Source: Bacteroidales bacterium (GTDB lineage: Bacteria; Bacteroidota; Bacteroidia; Bacteroidales; Bacteroidaceae). From it: DNA of 13,264 bases. The position numbers and the translations under genes were made by a program. Positions within the stretch are counted from its first letter, which is position 1, and every line of letters begins with the position of its first letter. The DNA is taken from positions 1 to 13,264 of the forward strand of contig SFID01000068.1 of NCBI GenBank assembly GCA_004555425.1. The letters run 5' to 3'. This document shows positions 1-6,682 of this stretch, piece by piece. The notes beneath the pieces are model-generated. The model worked only from the letters and a program-made list of their open reading frames with translations. It was not told the origin of the DNA and did no database searches.

Positions 1-7
1 GCTAGTA

Positions 8-39
8 CAAAGATACAACATTTTCGCGCGAAATGCAAA
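8..39 (-). promoter_or_regulatory. Outward-facing Bacteroidetes promoter in left arm
   Basis: On the - strand the sequence reads TTTG (36-39), a 20-bp spacer, then TATCTTTG (8-15). This fits the known Bacteroidetes primary-sigma consensus TTTG-N19-21-TAnnTTTG. Transcription would start near base 1 and leave the window, so its target cannot be seen. The partner arm at 13062-13093 has the same boxes with the same spacing. The spacer contains a CATTT...AAATG near-palindrome that is kept in altered form in the partner. Confidence 0.75.
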
Positions 40-43
40 TCGC

Positions 44-77
44 TTTAACATTTCGCAACATTCTATGAAATGTTAAA
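44..77. promoter_or_regulatory. Operator-like palindrome upstream of the left outward promoter
   Basis: TTTAACATTTC (44-54) and GAAATGTTAAA (67-77) are perfect reverse complements separated by 12 bp, ending just upstream of the -33 box of the leftward promoter. The same two half-sites with the same 12-bp spacer occur at 13024-13057, although the spacer differs at two bases. Conserved half-sites and spacing suggest a regulator binding site or activator site; the protein is unknown. Confidence 0.55.
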
Positions 78-218
78 AGACGAGTTTTGCACACGCGAGC
101 CTCTGGCAGGTGTTATATTACGAAGCGCGCTTTTCTTGTTGCTTTCCTTGGGCGTGATAAAGTTGTTGCTGATTGTTTGAAAGCCCGTAGGTTTCGCGAT
201 GAAACCAAAAAAATTCCT

Positions 219-226
219 TACCTTTG
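219..226 (+). promoter_or_regulatory. Promoter -7 box for yhhQ-queC
   Basis: TACCTTTG at 219-226 fits the Bacteroidetes TAnnTTTG -7 box. No clean TTTG lies 19-21 bp upstream; the region where it would be is occupied by a small hairpin (GGTTTC 190-195, GAAACC 201-206) that could be an operator. A start site near 231-233 would place the transcript start just before the riboswitch-like leader at 237-270. Confidence 0.6.
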
Positions 227-236
227 CGGCGGAATT

Positions 237-270
237 CCCCGAGTGCTTGTCCAACCTCGTAAAAAACAAG
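237..270 (+). promoter_or_regulatory. Candidate preQ1-I riboswitch in the yhhQ leader
   Basis: The leader can fold as an H-type pseudoknot. P1 is CGAG (240-243) with CTCG (256-259). The 12-nt loop contains CTTGT (246-250), which can pair with ACAAG (266-270) downstream of an A-rich linker (261-266). These segment lengths match the known B. subtilis preQ1-I aptamer: 3 nt, then a P2 strand, then 6 nt up to the C just before the 3' half of P1 (C255 here), which in the known structure pairs with the ligand; U244 falls at the position of its ligand-contacting U. The P2 3' strand ends 5 nt before the ATG at 276, so ligand binding would hide the translation start. The genes downstream are a queuosine-precursor transporter and queC, which fits the ligand. 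P1 is short at 4 bp, the main weakness. Confidence 0.7.
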
Positions 271-275
271 AACGT

Positions 276-971
276 ATGAAACAACTCTCCCATCCTTCTG
301 CCAGTATGCCCTTCCTGTGCTTGGGCATACTGTTTTGTGTTTGTTTGATAACGGCGAATTTGCTGGAAGTGAAGCAGATTGCCGTTGGGCCGCTGCAACT
401 GACGGCTGGCCTTATCGTTTTCCCGATTTCTTATATTATCAACGACTGCCTGGTCGAGGTGTGGGGCTACCGTGCTGCGCGCGTGGTGATTTGGTTGGGC
501 TTCCTGATGAATTTTCTCTTCGTCCTGCTGGGCGCGGTGGCCGATGCGCTGCCGCCCGCTCCCTATTGGCAGGGTCAGGAAGGCTTTCACGCCATCTTCG
601 GACTGGCCCCGCGCATTGCCGCTGCCTCGTTTATTGCCTTCCTTGTGGGCTCGTTTCTCAATGCCTACGTGATGAGCCGCATGAAGGTGCGCCATCGGGG
701 TCGCCACTTCTCCCTGCGCGCCATCGCCTCGACAATTGTGGGCGAGGGTGCTGATTCGCTGGTGTTCTTCCCCCTCGCCCTGGGCGGCGTTGTGCCTTGG
801 GAGGTGATGCCGATACTGATGCTCTCGCAGGTGGTACTCAAGACGGCCTACGAGGTGCTGGCCCTGCCCGTCACTATCCGAGTGGTGCGCCTGCTCAAGC
901 AACACACACGGCTCGACACCTTCGACCGCGACATCTCCTACAATATATTTTCTACTGACAAAAACAAATAA
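276..971 (+). CDS. yhhQ: Queuosine precursor transporter (YhhQ / COG1738 family)
   Basis: Predicted inner-membrane protein of 231 residues that takes up a queuosine precursor (preQ0 or preQ1) for tRNA modification. About six hydrophobic segments are visible (roughly residues 12-29, 39-58, 69-89, 112-135, 150-171 and 176-198). Family-like motifs include TANLLEVK (26-33), FPISYIINDCLVEVWGY (49-65) and GEGADS (156-161). The open frame runs upstream to base 87, but the ATG at 276 is chosen because it starts right at the transporter homology and lies just after a promoter box and riboswitch-like leader; residues encoded earlier are not family-like. queC follows after 5 bp, so the two are almost surely co-transcribed. 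The family is clear; which precursor is carried cannot be told from sequence. Confidence 0.9.
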   Translation: MKQLSHPSASMPFLCLGILFCVCLITANLLEVKQIAVGPLQLTAGLIVFPISYIINDCLVEVWGYRAARVVIWLGFLMNFLFVLLGAVADALPPAPYWQGQEGFHAIFGLAPRIAAASFIAFLVGSFLNAYVMSRMKVRHRGRHFSLRAIASTIVGEGADSLVFFPLALGGVVPWEVMPILMLSQVVLKTAYEVLALPVTIRVVRLLKQHTRLDTFDRDISYNIFSTDKNK

Positions 972-976
972 AACGC

Positions 977-1645
977 ATGGACACGATGAATATTCTTGCC
1001 GACAAGGCACTGGTGGTTTTCAGCGGCGGTCAGGACTCCACGACCTGCCTCTACTGGGCCAAAGCACACTTCAAGGAGGTCTTCGCCCTCTGCTTTGACT
1101 ATGGGCAGAAGCACGTATTGGAAACGCAGATGGCCGAACAGTTGGCCGCCGAGGCGGGTGTGCATTTCCACAAACTCACCACGCCCCTCATCGGGCAGTT
1201 GGGCAGCAACGCCCTGACCGATACGTCCATCCAGATGGACCAGGAGAAACCCGCCGACACGCCGCCCAACACCTTTGTGCCCGGCCGCAACCTCTTCTTC
1301 CTGAGTATCGCTGCTGTCTATGCCCGCGAGCACGGCATTCGCCATATCGTCACGGGCGTATCGCAGACGGACTACTCGGGCTATCCCGATTGCCGCGACT
1401 CGTTTATCAAGAGTCTCAACGTAACGCTCAACCTGGCGATGGAGGAGCAGTTTGTCATCCATACGCCCCTGATGTGGATTGACAAATGTGCCACCTGGGC
1501 CCTGGCCGACCGCCTCGGCGTGCTCGACATCGTCCGCCACAAGACGCTGACCTGCTACAACGGCATCCCAGGCGACGGCTGCGGCCACTGCCCCGCCTGC
1601 AAACTGCGCCGCGAAGGCTTGGAGCGCTATCTCAGCCAGAAATGA
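977..1645 (+). CDS. queC: 7-cyano-7-deazaguanine (preQ0) synthase
   Basis: QueC converts 7-carboxy-7-deazaguanine to preQ0 using ATP and ammonia, a cytoplasmic step of queuosine biosynthesis. The 222-residue protein has the PP-loop ATP motif SGGQDSTT (16-23), FDYGQKH near residue 40, and a C-terminal zinc-binding set at C193, C202, C205 and C208 (CGHCPAC). Length and motifs are normal for an active enzyme. Translation could also begin at the second Met (base 986), three residues later. It follows yhhQ by 5 bp, so both are likely under the preQ1-type leader at 237-270. No queD, queE or queF is in the window, so the pathway must be completed elsewhere or fed by uptake. Confidence 0.96.
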   Translation: MDTMNILADKALVVFSGGQDSTTCLYWAKAHFKEVFALCFDYGQKHVLETQMAEQLAAEAGVHFHKLTTPLIGQLGSNALTDTSIQMDQEKPADTPPNTFVPGRNLFFLSIAAVYAREHGIRHIVTGVSQTDYSGYPDCRDSFIKSLNVTLNLAMEEQFVIHTPLMWIDKCATWALADRLGVLDIVRHKTLTCYNGIPGDGCGHCPACKLRREGLERYLSQK

Positions 1646-1667
1646 AGTTTGTACTCATTGAGAGGTT

Positions 1668-1780
1668 ATGTACCGTACGCTGCTCGCAACGCGCGGCCAA
1701 TGATTTTGGAATTTTCTACTTATAAACTGGGATTCCATTGCCGTTGAGCCACACGTTGAGCGAGCAACGTGCGGTACATT
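1668..1780. repeat. Foldback made of two copies of a dispersed palindromic repeat
   Basis: Left arm 1668-1698 (starting ATGTACCG) and right arm 1748-1780 (ending CGGTACATT) are imperfect reverse complements around a 49-bp loop. Each arm is a copy of a roughly 30-bp family (core CACGTTGC-N-GCAACGTG next to CGGTACATT) that recurs at 4714-4735 and four times in 5455-5700. Lying 22 bp after the queC stop, it might end transcription of the queuosine unit, but there is no clear U-tract. Together with the hairpin at 1815-1841 and the promoter at 1877-1907, it accounts for the 327-bp gap between queC and the next gene. Confidence 0.8.
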
Positions 1781-1814
1781 GCATTGCACCCAGAGTTCCC
1801 GCCTTGCAACGAGC

Positions 1815-1841
1815 AGTTCTTTTTCCTCGGAGAAAAGAACT
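1815..1841. other. 9-bp hairpin upstream of the secreted-protein promoter
   Basis: AGTTCTTTT (1815-1823) and AAAAGAACT (1833-1841) are perfect reverse complements with a 9-nt loop. The + strand side is followed by TATAAAG rather than a U-run, so a terminator role is not supported; the stem itself is clear. Its function is unknown. Confidence 0.5.
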
Positions 1842-1876
1842 TATAAAGCCGAAAATCCGAAATTCCCCTCACAACC

Positions 1877-1907
1877 TTTGCTATCTCACAGATTTCAAGT
1901 AACTTTG
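1877..1907 (+). promoter_or_regulatory. Promoter of the 727-residue secreted protein gene
   Basis: TTTG at 1877-1880, a 19-bp spacer, and TAACTTTG at 1900-1907 match the Bacteroidetes promoter consensus well. Transcription should begin near 1914, giving a leader of about 58 nt. That leader holds GTGAA-N4-TTCAC at 1921-1934, a short palindrome that could be an operator or a stem-loop. Confidence 0.8.
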
Positions 1908-1972
1908 CCGCGTCTAATACGTGAAAACGTTCACGAAACAGCCAACAATCACTCACTAAATTTTTATACACC

Positions 1973-4156
1973 ATGAAGAAAATCTTTTCTTTCATGCTCC
2001 TGCTGTGTCTTGCGGTGGGAGCTAGAGCTCAGGTCGCTATCCGAAGTCTAACGGGTATCGGCAGTGCGACTACCACACCCGTAAGTGGTAAAGAGTATGT
2101 GTTCAAATGTAATGGACAAGCAAGTCAAATTACTTACATGTGCGCTGGAGGTACTAACAACAATAGTTTCTCTGCCACCACAAACCTTCCAACTGGTCCT
2201 GATGCCATGAGATACGTATGGCGTTTGGAACAAGACGGTGACACTTGGAAAATCATCAATGTGGTTACTGGCAAGCAAGTGACATTTGAAAGTTCTTCAA
2301 ATGATGGTAGAGTCTCACTCACAGATGCTGGTACAGCTGTTACTATTGCGGTTAGCGGAGAGGAAGTAGGACTTGCCAACGCCAATGGACAATACATAGA
2401 TATGGGTCATAGCGGTGCTAGCCCATGTACTTGGAGCGGTGGGGTTAATGGCTCACGTCGTATGACTATCCACGAGGCCAATATCACAGAAGAACTCGTT
2501 CAAGCAGGAAAAATCTACACCATTACCCCTATGGATGCCACACGAGGCGTATTGTTTGTAGCCGATGGTTCGGATAAATTCGATGTCTGCGGTGGTACTA
2601 AAGACAACGCGGCCAATAAGAATATTAGTGTTGATGCAACCAACCCTAATCAGCAGTTCGTATTCGTAGAATCGGGAGGAAAGCTTTACCTCTACAATGT
2701 GGGACAAAAAAAGTTTGCTACACGTGCTTCGGATAATAAAGTAGGTGCTAGCTTTATCCCCTCCAATTATGTGACGTTGGTAGAGTCAGGCCTGACTAAT
2801 TCTTTCCATATCCAGTTTGACGGAACAGAGAAACTCAACATATCTACTGGCTATAATGACGGATGCGCAGTGACGGGATGGAACACAGTGGACGATGGAA
2901 ATCGCCTACAATTTACCGAGGTGGGCAGTATAGATAATGAACCTCTTTCGCAGTTTGTTACTGCCTCAATAGATCTTCCAAACAAGATGTCACGACTGGT
3001 AGATGCCGCCAACATTGGTCAAGGCGTCAATACGTATACTTCGACCTTCGATGACTATACTGAACGGTATAATGCCCTCCGCACCCAGTATGAGGCCATC
3101 AGATGTGGCGAAACCACAGTAGAGGCTTTGAACATCCTCAAAACTACGGCCGACCAACTGATTAGCAGCACTAGCCTCAACATGCCAGAGGCTGGCAAAT
3201 TCTACCGTTTCAAGAATGGCAACAAATGTCTCACCTCAAACCTCCAAGAGTCGGGAGACAAGCAAGGCCGCATGAAGATGGAGGATGCTAGCACAGCATT
3301 CAACACTCGCGAATCCGTCTTCTTCTTGACCAATGACAACAAGTTGATAGCCTATGCTAACGGCCTATACACGAAAAACTTTACCTCGGGCAATAGCAAC
3401 TACGGCTTTGAGAATGTAGGAAGCACTGGTAATGTTGTAAGTTTTGCGGATGGTAACGTAGGCAGCGCTTCTCCCGTTTATCATATCTCCTGTGGCAACC
3501 GCCATCTCTATGGTGCTGACGCCAATTCAGTCTTAGACGCTGCAGATAATGTTGGCACCGAAACTGGTTACGACTGGACCATCGAGGAGGTGCAATATCT
3601 GCCTGTTGTTGTGAGCGAGTCGGCTCTTTATGGTACACTCTATACGCCTGTTGCGCTCAACCTCCGCACAGGACTGGCTGCTTACACGGGAACTATCACT
3701 GGCGATTGGTTGCACCTCAATCCTGTGGACGGTGTAATTCCCGCTGGTTCTGCCGTGGTGCTCAAGGATGATGGAACAGCACAGCGCGATGAAACGACGG
3801 GACACATCTATCTGCAAGTGAGCAACAGCACCGCTTCCGCTGCTAAAGGCAACGCGCTGATTGGTCAGCCCACTACGATTGCGAAAGTAGCATATGCTTA
3901 TACCCTTCAGAACAATGCTACCTACGGTCTGGGCTTCTATCCCTTCTCTGGCACAACCCTCGCTGGCTTTAAAGCATACATGCTGAACGGCTCAGGCGTT
4001 CGCGGATTTGCTTTCCAGGAAGGCGAGACCACAAGCATTGAAGCTGCAGAAGGCACGCAACTCAACGAACCTATCTACGACCTCAGCGGTCGCCGCGTAC
4101 AGAAGGCCAAGAAGGGACTCTTCATCGTGGGCGGCAAGAAGGTTTTCATCAAGTAA
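1973..4156 (+). CDS. Secreted multidomain protein with type IX-sorting-like tail
   Basis: A 727-residue exported protein. The signal peptide is residues 1-19 (MKKIFSFMLLLCLAVGARA, then Q). Three similar modules begin with [SA]GK-x-Y-x-[FI] at about 38, 178 and 408, each with short aromatic/Gly-rich strands such as TWKIINVVTGKQV (91-103); they look like beta-trefoil (ricin-like) or related beta domains, by eye only. Residues 360-400 look helical and link modules two and three. Residues about 550-680 form a domain with GTLYTP and IPAGSAVVL that is shared with the 557-residue protein at 10411-12084. The end (702-727) has YDLSGRRVQ...GLFIVGGKKVFIK, the pattern of Bacteroidetes C-terminal sorting-like tails, so surface display or secretion is likely. 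The ligand is unknown. The gene has its own promoter, and a small peptide gene follows 33 bp downstream before a terminator. Confidence 0.85.
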   Translation: MKKIFSFMLLLCLAVGARAQVAIRSLTGIGSATTTPVSGKEYVFKCNGQASQITYMCAGGTNNNSFSATTNLPTGPDAMRYVWRLEQDGDTWKIINVVTGKQVTFESSSNDGRVSLTDAGTAVTIAVSGEEVGLANANGQYIDMGHSGASPCTWSGGVNGSRRMTIHEANITEELVQAGKIYTITPMDATRGVLFVADGSDKFDVCGGTKDNAANKNISVDATNPNQQFVFVESGGKLYLYNVGQKKFATRASDNKVGASFIPSNYVTLVESGLTNSFHIQFDGTEKLNISTGYNDGCAVTGWNTVDDGNRLQFTEVGSIDNEPLSQFVTASIDLPNKMSRLVDAANIGQGVNTYTSTFDDYTERYNALRTQYEAIRCGETTVEALNILKTTADQLISSTSLNMPEAGKFYRFKNGNKCLTSNLQESGDKQGRMKMEDASTAFNTRESVFFLTNDNKLIAYANGLYTKNFTSGNSNYGFENVGSTGNVVSFADGNVGSASPVYHISCGNRHLYGADANSVLDAADNVGTETGYDWTIEEVQYLPVVVSESALYGTLYTPVALNLRTGLAAYTGTITGDWLHLNPVDGVIPAGSAVVLKDDGTAQRDETTGHIYLQVSNSTASAAKGNALIGQPTTIAKVAYAYTLQNNATYGLGFYPFSGTTLAGFKAYMLNGSGVRGFAFQEGETTSIEAAEGTQLNEPIYDLSGRRVQKAKKGLFIVGGKKVFIK

Positions 4157-4189
4157 ACTAATACCATCACCTTAGACAGTACATACATC

Positions 4190-4363
4190 ATGAACAAAAA
4201 GATATATCTCGCGCCCCGTGCGCAAGCCTACGAAATCAAGACCGAAGGGGTGGTTGCTCAGTCCCTTCAGATTGGTACGCAAGCAGGCAACGAACAACTT
4301 TCTAACCAGAAGGAAATGGATGACTGCGGCGGTTGGACCTCTTCCGAAGATTATTGGAAGTAG
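4190..4363 (+). CDS. Small peptide (57 aa), MKKxYLxP type, paired with a secreted protein
   Basis: Short reading frame starting MNKKIYLAPRAQAYEI and ending SSEDYWK then TAG. It begins 33 bp after the 727-residue protein's stop and ends 25 bp before a strong terminator, so it is probably the last gene of that transcript. It has no hydrophobic signal peptide. It aligns with the 55-residue product at 10222-10389: shared KK-x-YL-x-P at the start, [YF]-E-[IV] at residues 14-16, A-x-S in the middle, and a tail with YW just before the end. That second copy also sits beside a secreted protein with the same C-terminal design, which strongly supports both as real genes. I recall short MKKxYxxP hypothetical proteins as common in Prevotella; no function is known to me. 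Confidence 0.75.
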   Translation: MNKKIYLAPRAQAYEIKTEGVVAQSLQIGTQAGNEQLSNQKEMDDCGGWTSSEDYWK

Positions 4364-4387
4364 CCATTGCCCAAGCTCACTAACCAC

Positions 4388-4426
4388 AAAGGGGCTGCAC
4401 CTACGCTCGGTGCAGCCCCTTTTCTT
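4388..4426 (+). terminator. Intrinsic terminator after the secreted protein/peptide unit
   Basis: AAGGGGCTGCACC (4389-4401) pairs perfectly with GGTGCAGCCCCTT (4409-4421) around a 7-nt loop and is followed by TTTCTT. A 13-bp GC-rich stem with a U-rich tail, 25 bp after the peptide stop codon, is a textbook intrinsic terminator. Confidence 0.92.
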
Positions 4427-4486
4427 GATTGGATGGGTAAGGAAATCCGCCTCTCTCACACCGAGCCCGCAGTGGCAGTTTTTCGT

Positions 4487-4656
4487 TCCAAAGTCCGACG
4501 TTTCCGTTTTTCTCTCGGAGTTTGTCAGCGACCCGCGCCCGCGGGTCACGCGACCCGCGCCCGCAGGTCACACGACCCGCGGGCGCAGGTCACGCGACCC
4601 GCGGGCGCGGGTCGCTGGATTTCTTGGAAAGAGAAACGGGAATGTAGGCTTCTGGA
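4487..4656. repeat. Long imperfect foldback around a GC-rich palindromic array
   Basis: Bases 4487-4528 plus the first repeat unit are the imperfect reverse complement of 4615-4656 and the last unit: by eye about 34 of 49 positions match at the outer ends, and the centre (4529-4615) is almost self-complementary. Weak similarity may reach 4480 and 4664. The stretch 4364-4932 has no convincing gene; it contains the terminator above, this element, one dispersed-repeat copy, and the promoter of the SRPBCC gene. Confidence 0.7.
4529..4615. repeat. Four tandem 22-bp GC-rich palindromic units
   Basis: Units at 4529-4550, 4551-4572, 4573-4594 and 4595-4615 each start CGACCCGCG and end in [AG]GGTCRC-type sequence. 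Every unit is close to palindromic (GACCCGCG...CGCGGGTC). Units 1 and 2 have CCC in the middle and units 3 and 4 have GGC, so the second half is close to the inverse of the first. There are no spacers, so it is not a CRISPR array. Its G+C content is far above its surroundings. Confidence 0.9.
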
Positions 4657-4713
4657 TTGAAAATGTACTATGATTTGTTCGTTGGTGCTGGAGAAATGAG
4701 AATGTAGCGCCCT

Positions 4714-4768
4714 CGAGCAACGTGCGGCACATTGCCTTTCCGCTGACAACAAACGCTGCACCGCACGT
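4714..4768. repeat. Solo copy of the dispersed palindromic repeat
   Basis: CGAGCAACGTGCGGCACATTGC at 4714-4735 is a half-copy of the repeat found at 1748-1780 and 5602-5645. An inverted ACGTGCGG (4720-4727) / CCGCACGT (4761-4768) pair encloses a 33-bp loop. It ends about 30 bp before the -33 box of the next promoter. Confidence 0.6.
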
Positions 4769-4797
4769 AGGGATGGCGCATATTCTCCTGACTACCG

Positions 4798-4827
4798 TTT
4801 GTGGCTGAAGAAAATTCAGTACCTTTG
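4798..4827 (+). promoter_or_regulatory. Promoter of the SRPBCC gene
   Basis: TTTG at 4798-4801, an 18-bp spacer, and TACCTTTG at 4820-4827 fit the Bacteroidetes consensus with a spacer one base short. A start near 4834 gives a leader of about 100 nt before the ATG at 4933. Confidence 0.7.
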
Positions 4828-4932
4828 CAGCGTTTCTGAACGGGTGCCTTTCTGTTTTCTGCCTTGAAACTTTGCCCGTACTCACAGGAAACGAGTAGTG
4901 ACAACGACAATATTTACATTTATTCTTACTTT

Positions 4933-5403
4933 ATGGGACTTCAGAAATACGAAAGCGAAGTGAAATTTATCCCGCAGGATGTCAATACAGTCTATGAACG
5001 ATTTGCAGACCTGCGCAATCTGGCCGCGCTCAAGGAGAAACTGAGCGACCCTGCCGTACGCGAGAAAATGGCCGAGCAAGTGCCTGCCGACAAGATGGCC
5101 GAGGCGGAGAAGCAACTGGAGAATATGCAGTTTGATCAGGATAGCGTGAGTCTGGCTTCGCCCGTTGGAAATATCACCTTGGCCGTGGTGGAGCGCGATG
5201 CGCCCAAGTTGATAAAATTTGAGGGACAGGGCACGCCCATTCCCCTCTACCTGTGGCTGCAACTGCTGCCCGTGAGCACCTACGAGTGCAAACTGCGCGT
5301 CACCATCGGCGCGGAGGTGAACATCTTCATGAAGGGGATGATCAGCAAGCCCCTCCAGCAGGCCGCTGAAGGATTGGCCAACATCCTTGCCGCCGTACGA
5401 TAG
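4933..5403 (+). CDS. SRPBCC (START-like) family protein
   Basis: A 156-residue soluble protein with the SRPBCC helix-grip pattern as found in Bacteroidetes: an N-terminal strand (YESEVKFIPQDVNTVYERFADLRNL), a mid-region SPVGNITLAVVERDAPKLIKFEGQG, PLYLWLQLLPV, and a final helix (SKPLQQAAEGLANILAAV). These proteins bind small hydrophobic ligands, but this subfamily has no fixed substrate. The frame is open back to 4864, but the ATG at 4933 is preferred because the family's usual N-terminus starts there and the earlier residues are low-complexity and not conserved-looking. It has its own promoter and converges with nanA across a large inverted repeat. Family assignment is good; the role is unknown. 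Confidence 0.85.
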   Translation: MGLQKYESEVKFIPQDVNTVYERFADLRNLAALKEKLSDPAVREKMAEQVPADKMAEAEKQLENMQFDQDSVSLASPVGNITLAVVERDAPKLIKFEGQGTPIPLYLWLQLLPVSTYECKLRVTIGAEVNIFMKGMISKPLQQAAEGLANILAAVR

Positions 5404-5429
5404 AACGTAACTACTCAGGTCAAAAATGT

Positions 5430-5719
5430 GAGGAGCTTGTACTCCGAGGTGAGTAACGTACCGCACGTTGCTCGCAACGAGTGAGTAAGGAGTTTGTTCC
5501 AAGCGGAAACGCAATGTACCGCACGTTGCTTGCAACGTGTGGCTCCGCGGAAATGAGGTGTGTATATACCATATATATAATAGGTACAGACGTCACTAAT
5601 TCGCGGAGCCACACGTTGCAAGCAACGTGCGGTACATTGTCTTGCAATGAGGACAAACACCTTACTCACACGTTGCAAGCAACGTGCGGTACGTTACTCA
5701 CCTCGGTGTATAAACTCCC
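5430..5719. repeat. Nested ~290-bp inverted repeat between convergent genes
   Basis: Left arm 5444-5549 and right arm 5602-5706 are near-perfect reverse complements (CCGAGGTGAGTAACGTACCG outermost, GGCTCCGCG innermost), with a 52-bp AT-rich loop; weaker pairing reaches 5430 and 5719. Each arm has two copies of the dispersed ~30-bp palindromic repeat (5455-5483, 5511-5545; 5602-5645, 5664-5700), each itself able to fold. It fills the whole gap between the SRPBCC and nanA stop codons and touches the nanA stop. A long hairpin in either transcript could serve as a bidirectional terminator or mRNA-stabilising end. No terminal inverted repeat with transposase is present. Confidence 0.92.
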
Positions 5720-6633
5720 TATTTATTGCAATGCTCAAAGAAGCGGATGGCTTCGAGTTCGGCGCGGAGTTGCTGTTCCTCCTCGTCGGTGATATTCTGG
5801 AAGGGCGTGCGGTTGGGCCCAAGGTCCAGTCCGATGAGTTTCATAATGCGTTTGCCGCCCACGATATTGCCGCGGAAATGGCAGATGACGTCAATCACGT
5901 CCTGGGCATAGTCTTGCAACTGGCGGGCTTTCTCCAAATCGCCTTTCTGCCACGCCTCGAGGATTCCCGTGAGGACGCGGCCGTTGTAGTTGGTCGTGCC
6001 GCCAATGCCGCCTTGTGCGCCGCCCATGGCTAGGCAGGGGAGGATGGTTTCGTCCTGTCCGTGGAGCATATCAAACTTGCCGTTGGCATAGCGGCGGCAG
6101 CGGTTGTACTCGTAGAGGCTCTCGAAGGTGTATTTGATACCTGCGAAGTTGGGAATCCGCCCATCGACTGCGCGCAGGAAGTCGAGCATGGAGAGATATG
6201 CACCATTGAAGGCGGGGATGTGGTAATAGTAGAAGGGAAGGTTGGGCGCGCCAGCGGCGATTTCCTCGCAATATTTCACGAGTTCCTCAATGCGGCCAAT
6301 TTTCGGGAAGGGCGTGGCCATAGCACCGATACCCCAGGCTCCGATTTGCTGGGCGTGTTCGGCCAGGCGGCGACTGCTCCTGACGCAGGTGCTTCCCACG
6401 TGTACAATCACCTTGAAGCCTTCGGGCACGGCGGCCATCCAGGCTTCGGCCAGTTGCATACGCTCCTGCTCGGTCAGCATATAGCCTTCGCCCGACGAGC
6501 CATTGATGAATACACCCTTCAGGCCGTTACGCGCCAAGAGGTCGGCGTAGGCGGGGATGGGGTCTAAGTTGATGCTGCCGTCGGCATGGAAGGGCGTGAA
6601 CGGTGCATCGATAAGTCCGATGATTTTTTCCAT
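5719..6633 (-). CDS. nanA: N-acetylneuraminate lyase
   Basis: Cleaves sialic acid (Neu5Ac) to N-acetylmannosamine and pyruvate in the cytoplasm. The 304-residue protein is a DHDPS/NanA-family TIM barrel of normal length. Visible signature residues are GSSGEGY (45-51), the catalytic Tyr at 137 in YYYHIP, and the Schiff-base Lys at 167 in GIKYT, matching the E. coli Tyr137/Lys165 pair. The frame is open upstream to 6873, inside the epimerase gene, but the ATG at 6631-6633 begins exactly where family homology begins. It lies 49 bp after the epimerase stop with no promoter between, so the two are probably one transcript. In B. fragilis the lyase gene is called nanL. Confidence in function is high. 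Confidence 0.95.
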   Translation of the reverse strand: MEKIIGLIDAPFTPFHADGSINLDPIPAYADLLARNGLKGVFINGSSGEGYMLTEQERMQLAEAWMAAVPEGFKVIVHVGSTCVRSSRRLAEHAQQIGAWGIGAMATPFPKIGRIEELVKYCEEIAAGAPNLPFYYYHIPAFNGAYLSMLDFLRAVDGRIPNFAGIKYTFESLYEYNRCRRYANGKFDMLHGQDETILPCLAMGGAQGGIGGTTNYNGRVLTGILEAWQKGDLEKARQLQDYAQDVIDVICHFRGNIVGGKRIMKLIGLDLGPNRTPFQNITDEEEQQLRAELEAIRFFEHCNK

Positions 6634-6682
6634 GATGTATGATGTTGGAATATGCGTTTCTGTTGTAGGTGGATGGGGGTTG

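Larger units (their letters stand above)
1..130. repeat. Left arm of a 130-bp terminal inverted repeat
   Basis: This stretch is the reverse complement of 12971-13100 with only small differences: by eye about 84 of the first 92 bases match, and the match continues more weakly, with the same spacing, through shared blocks (GTTATATTA at 112-120 and a GCGCGC block near 124-129). Homology fades after about base 130. The arm holds a promoter reading leftward out of the window and an internal palindrome, both also present in the partner arm. The window starts exactly where the match starts, so the repeat may continue further left. Seen directly; the function is inferred. Confidence 0.9.

Noticed and set aside
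44..77. Zur (zinc regulator) box
   Set aside because: The half-site GAAATGTTA matches the gammaproteobacterial Zur half-site, but the halves are in the opposite order with a 12-bp gap, and nothing ties it to zinc genes.
87..275. N-terminal extension of yhhQ
   Set aside because: It would cover the promoter box and riboswitch-like leader and adds a non-family segment.
63..1010. 315-codon - strand frame opposite yhhQ
   Set aside because: It is the antisense of a clear transporter gene; its His/Gln/Arg-rich translation has no domain-like pattern.
938..1588. 216-codon - strand frame opposite queC
   Set aside because: Antisense of a well-supported enzyme gene, kept open by its high G+C third positions.
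4529..4615. CRISPR array
   Set aside because: The 22-bp units follow each other directly without spacers, and no cas gene is present.
4218..4673. 151-codon + strand frame across the terminator and GC-rich array
   Set aside because: It overlaps the small peptide gene in another frame and runs through a terminator and palindromic repeats.
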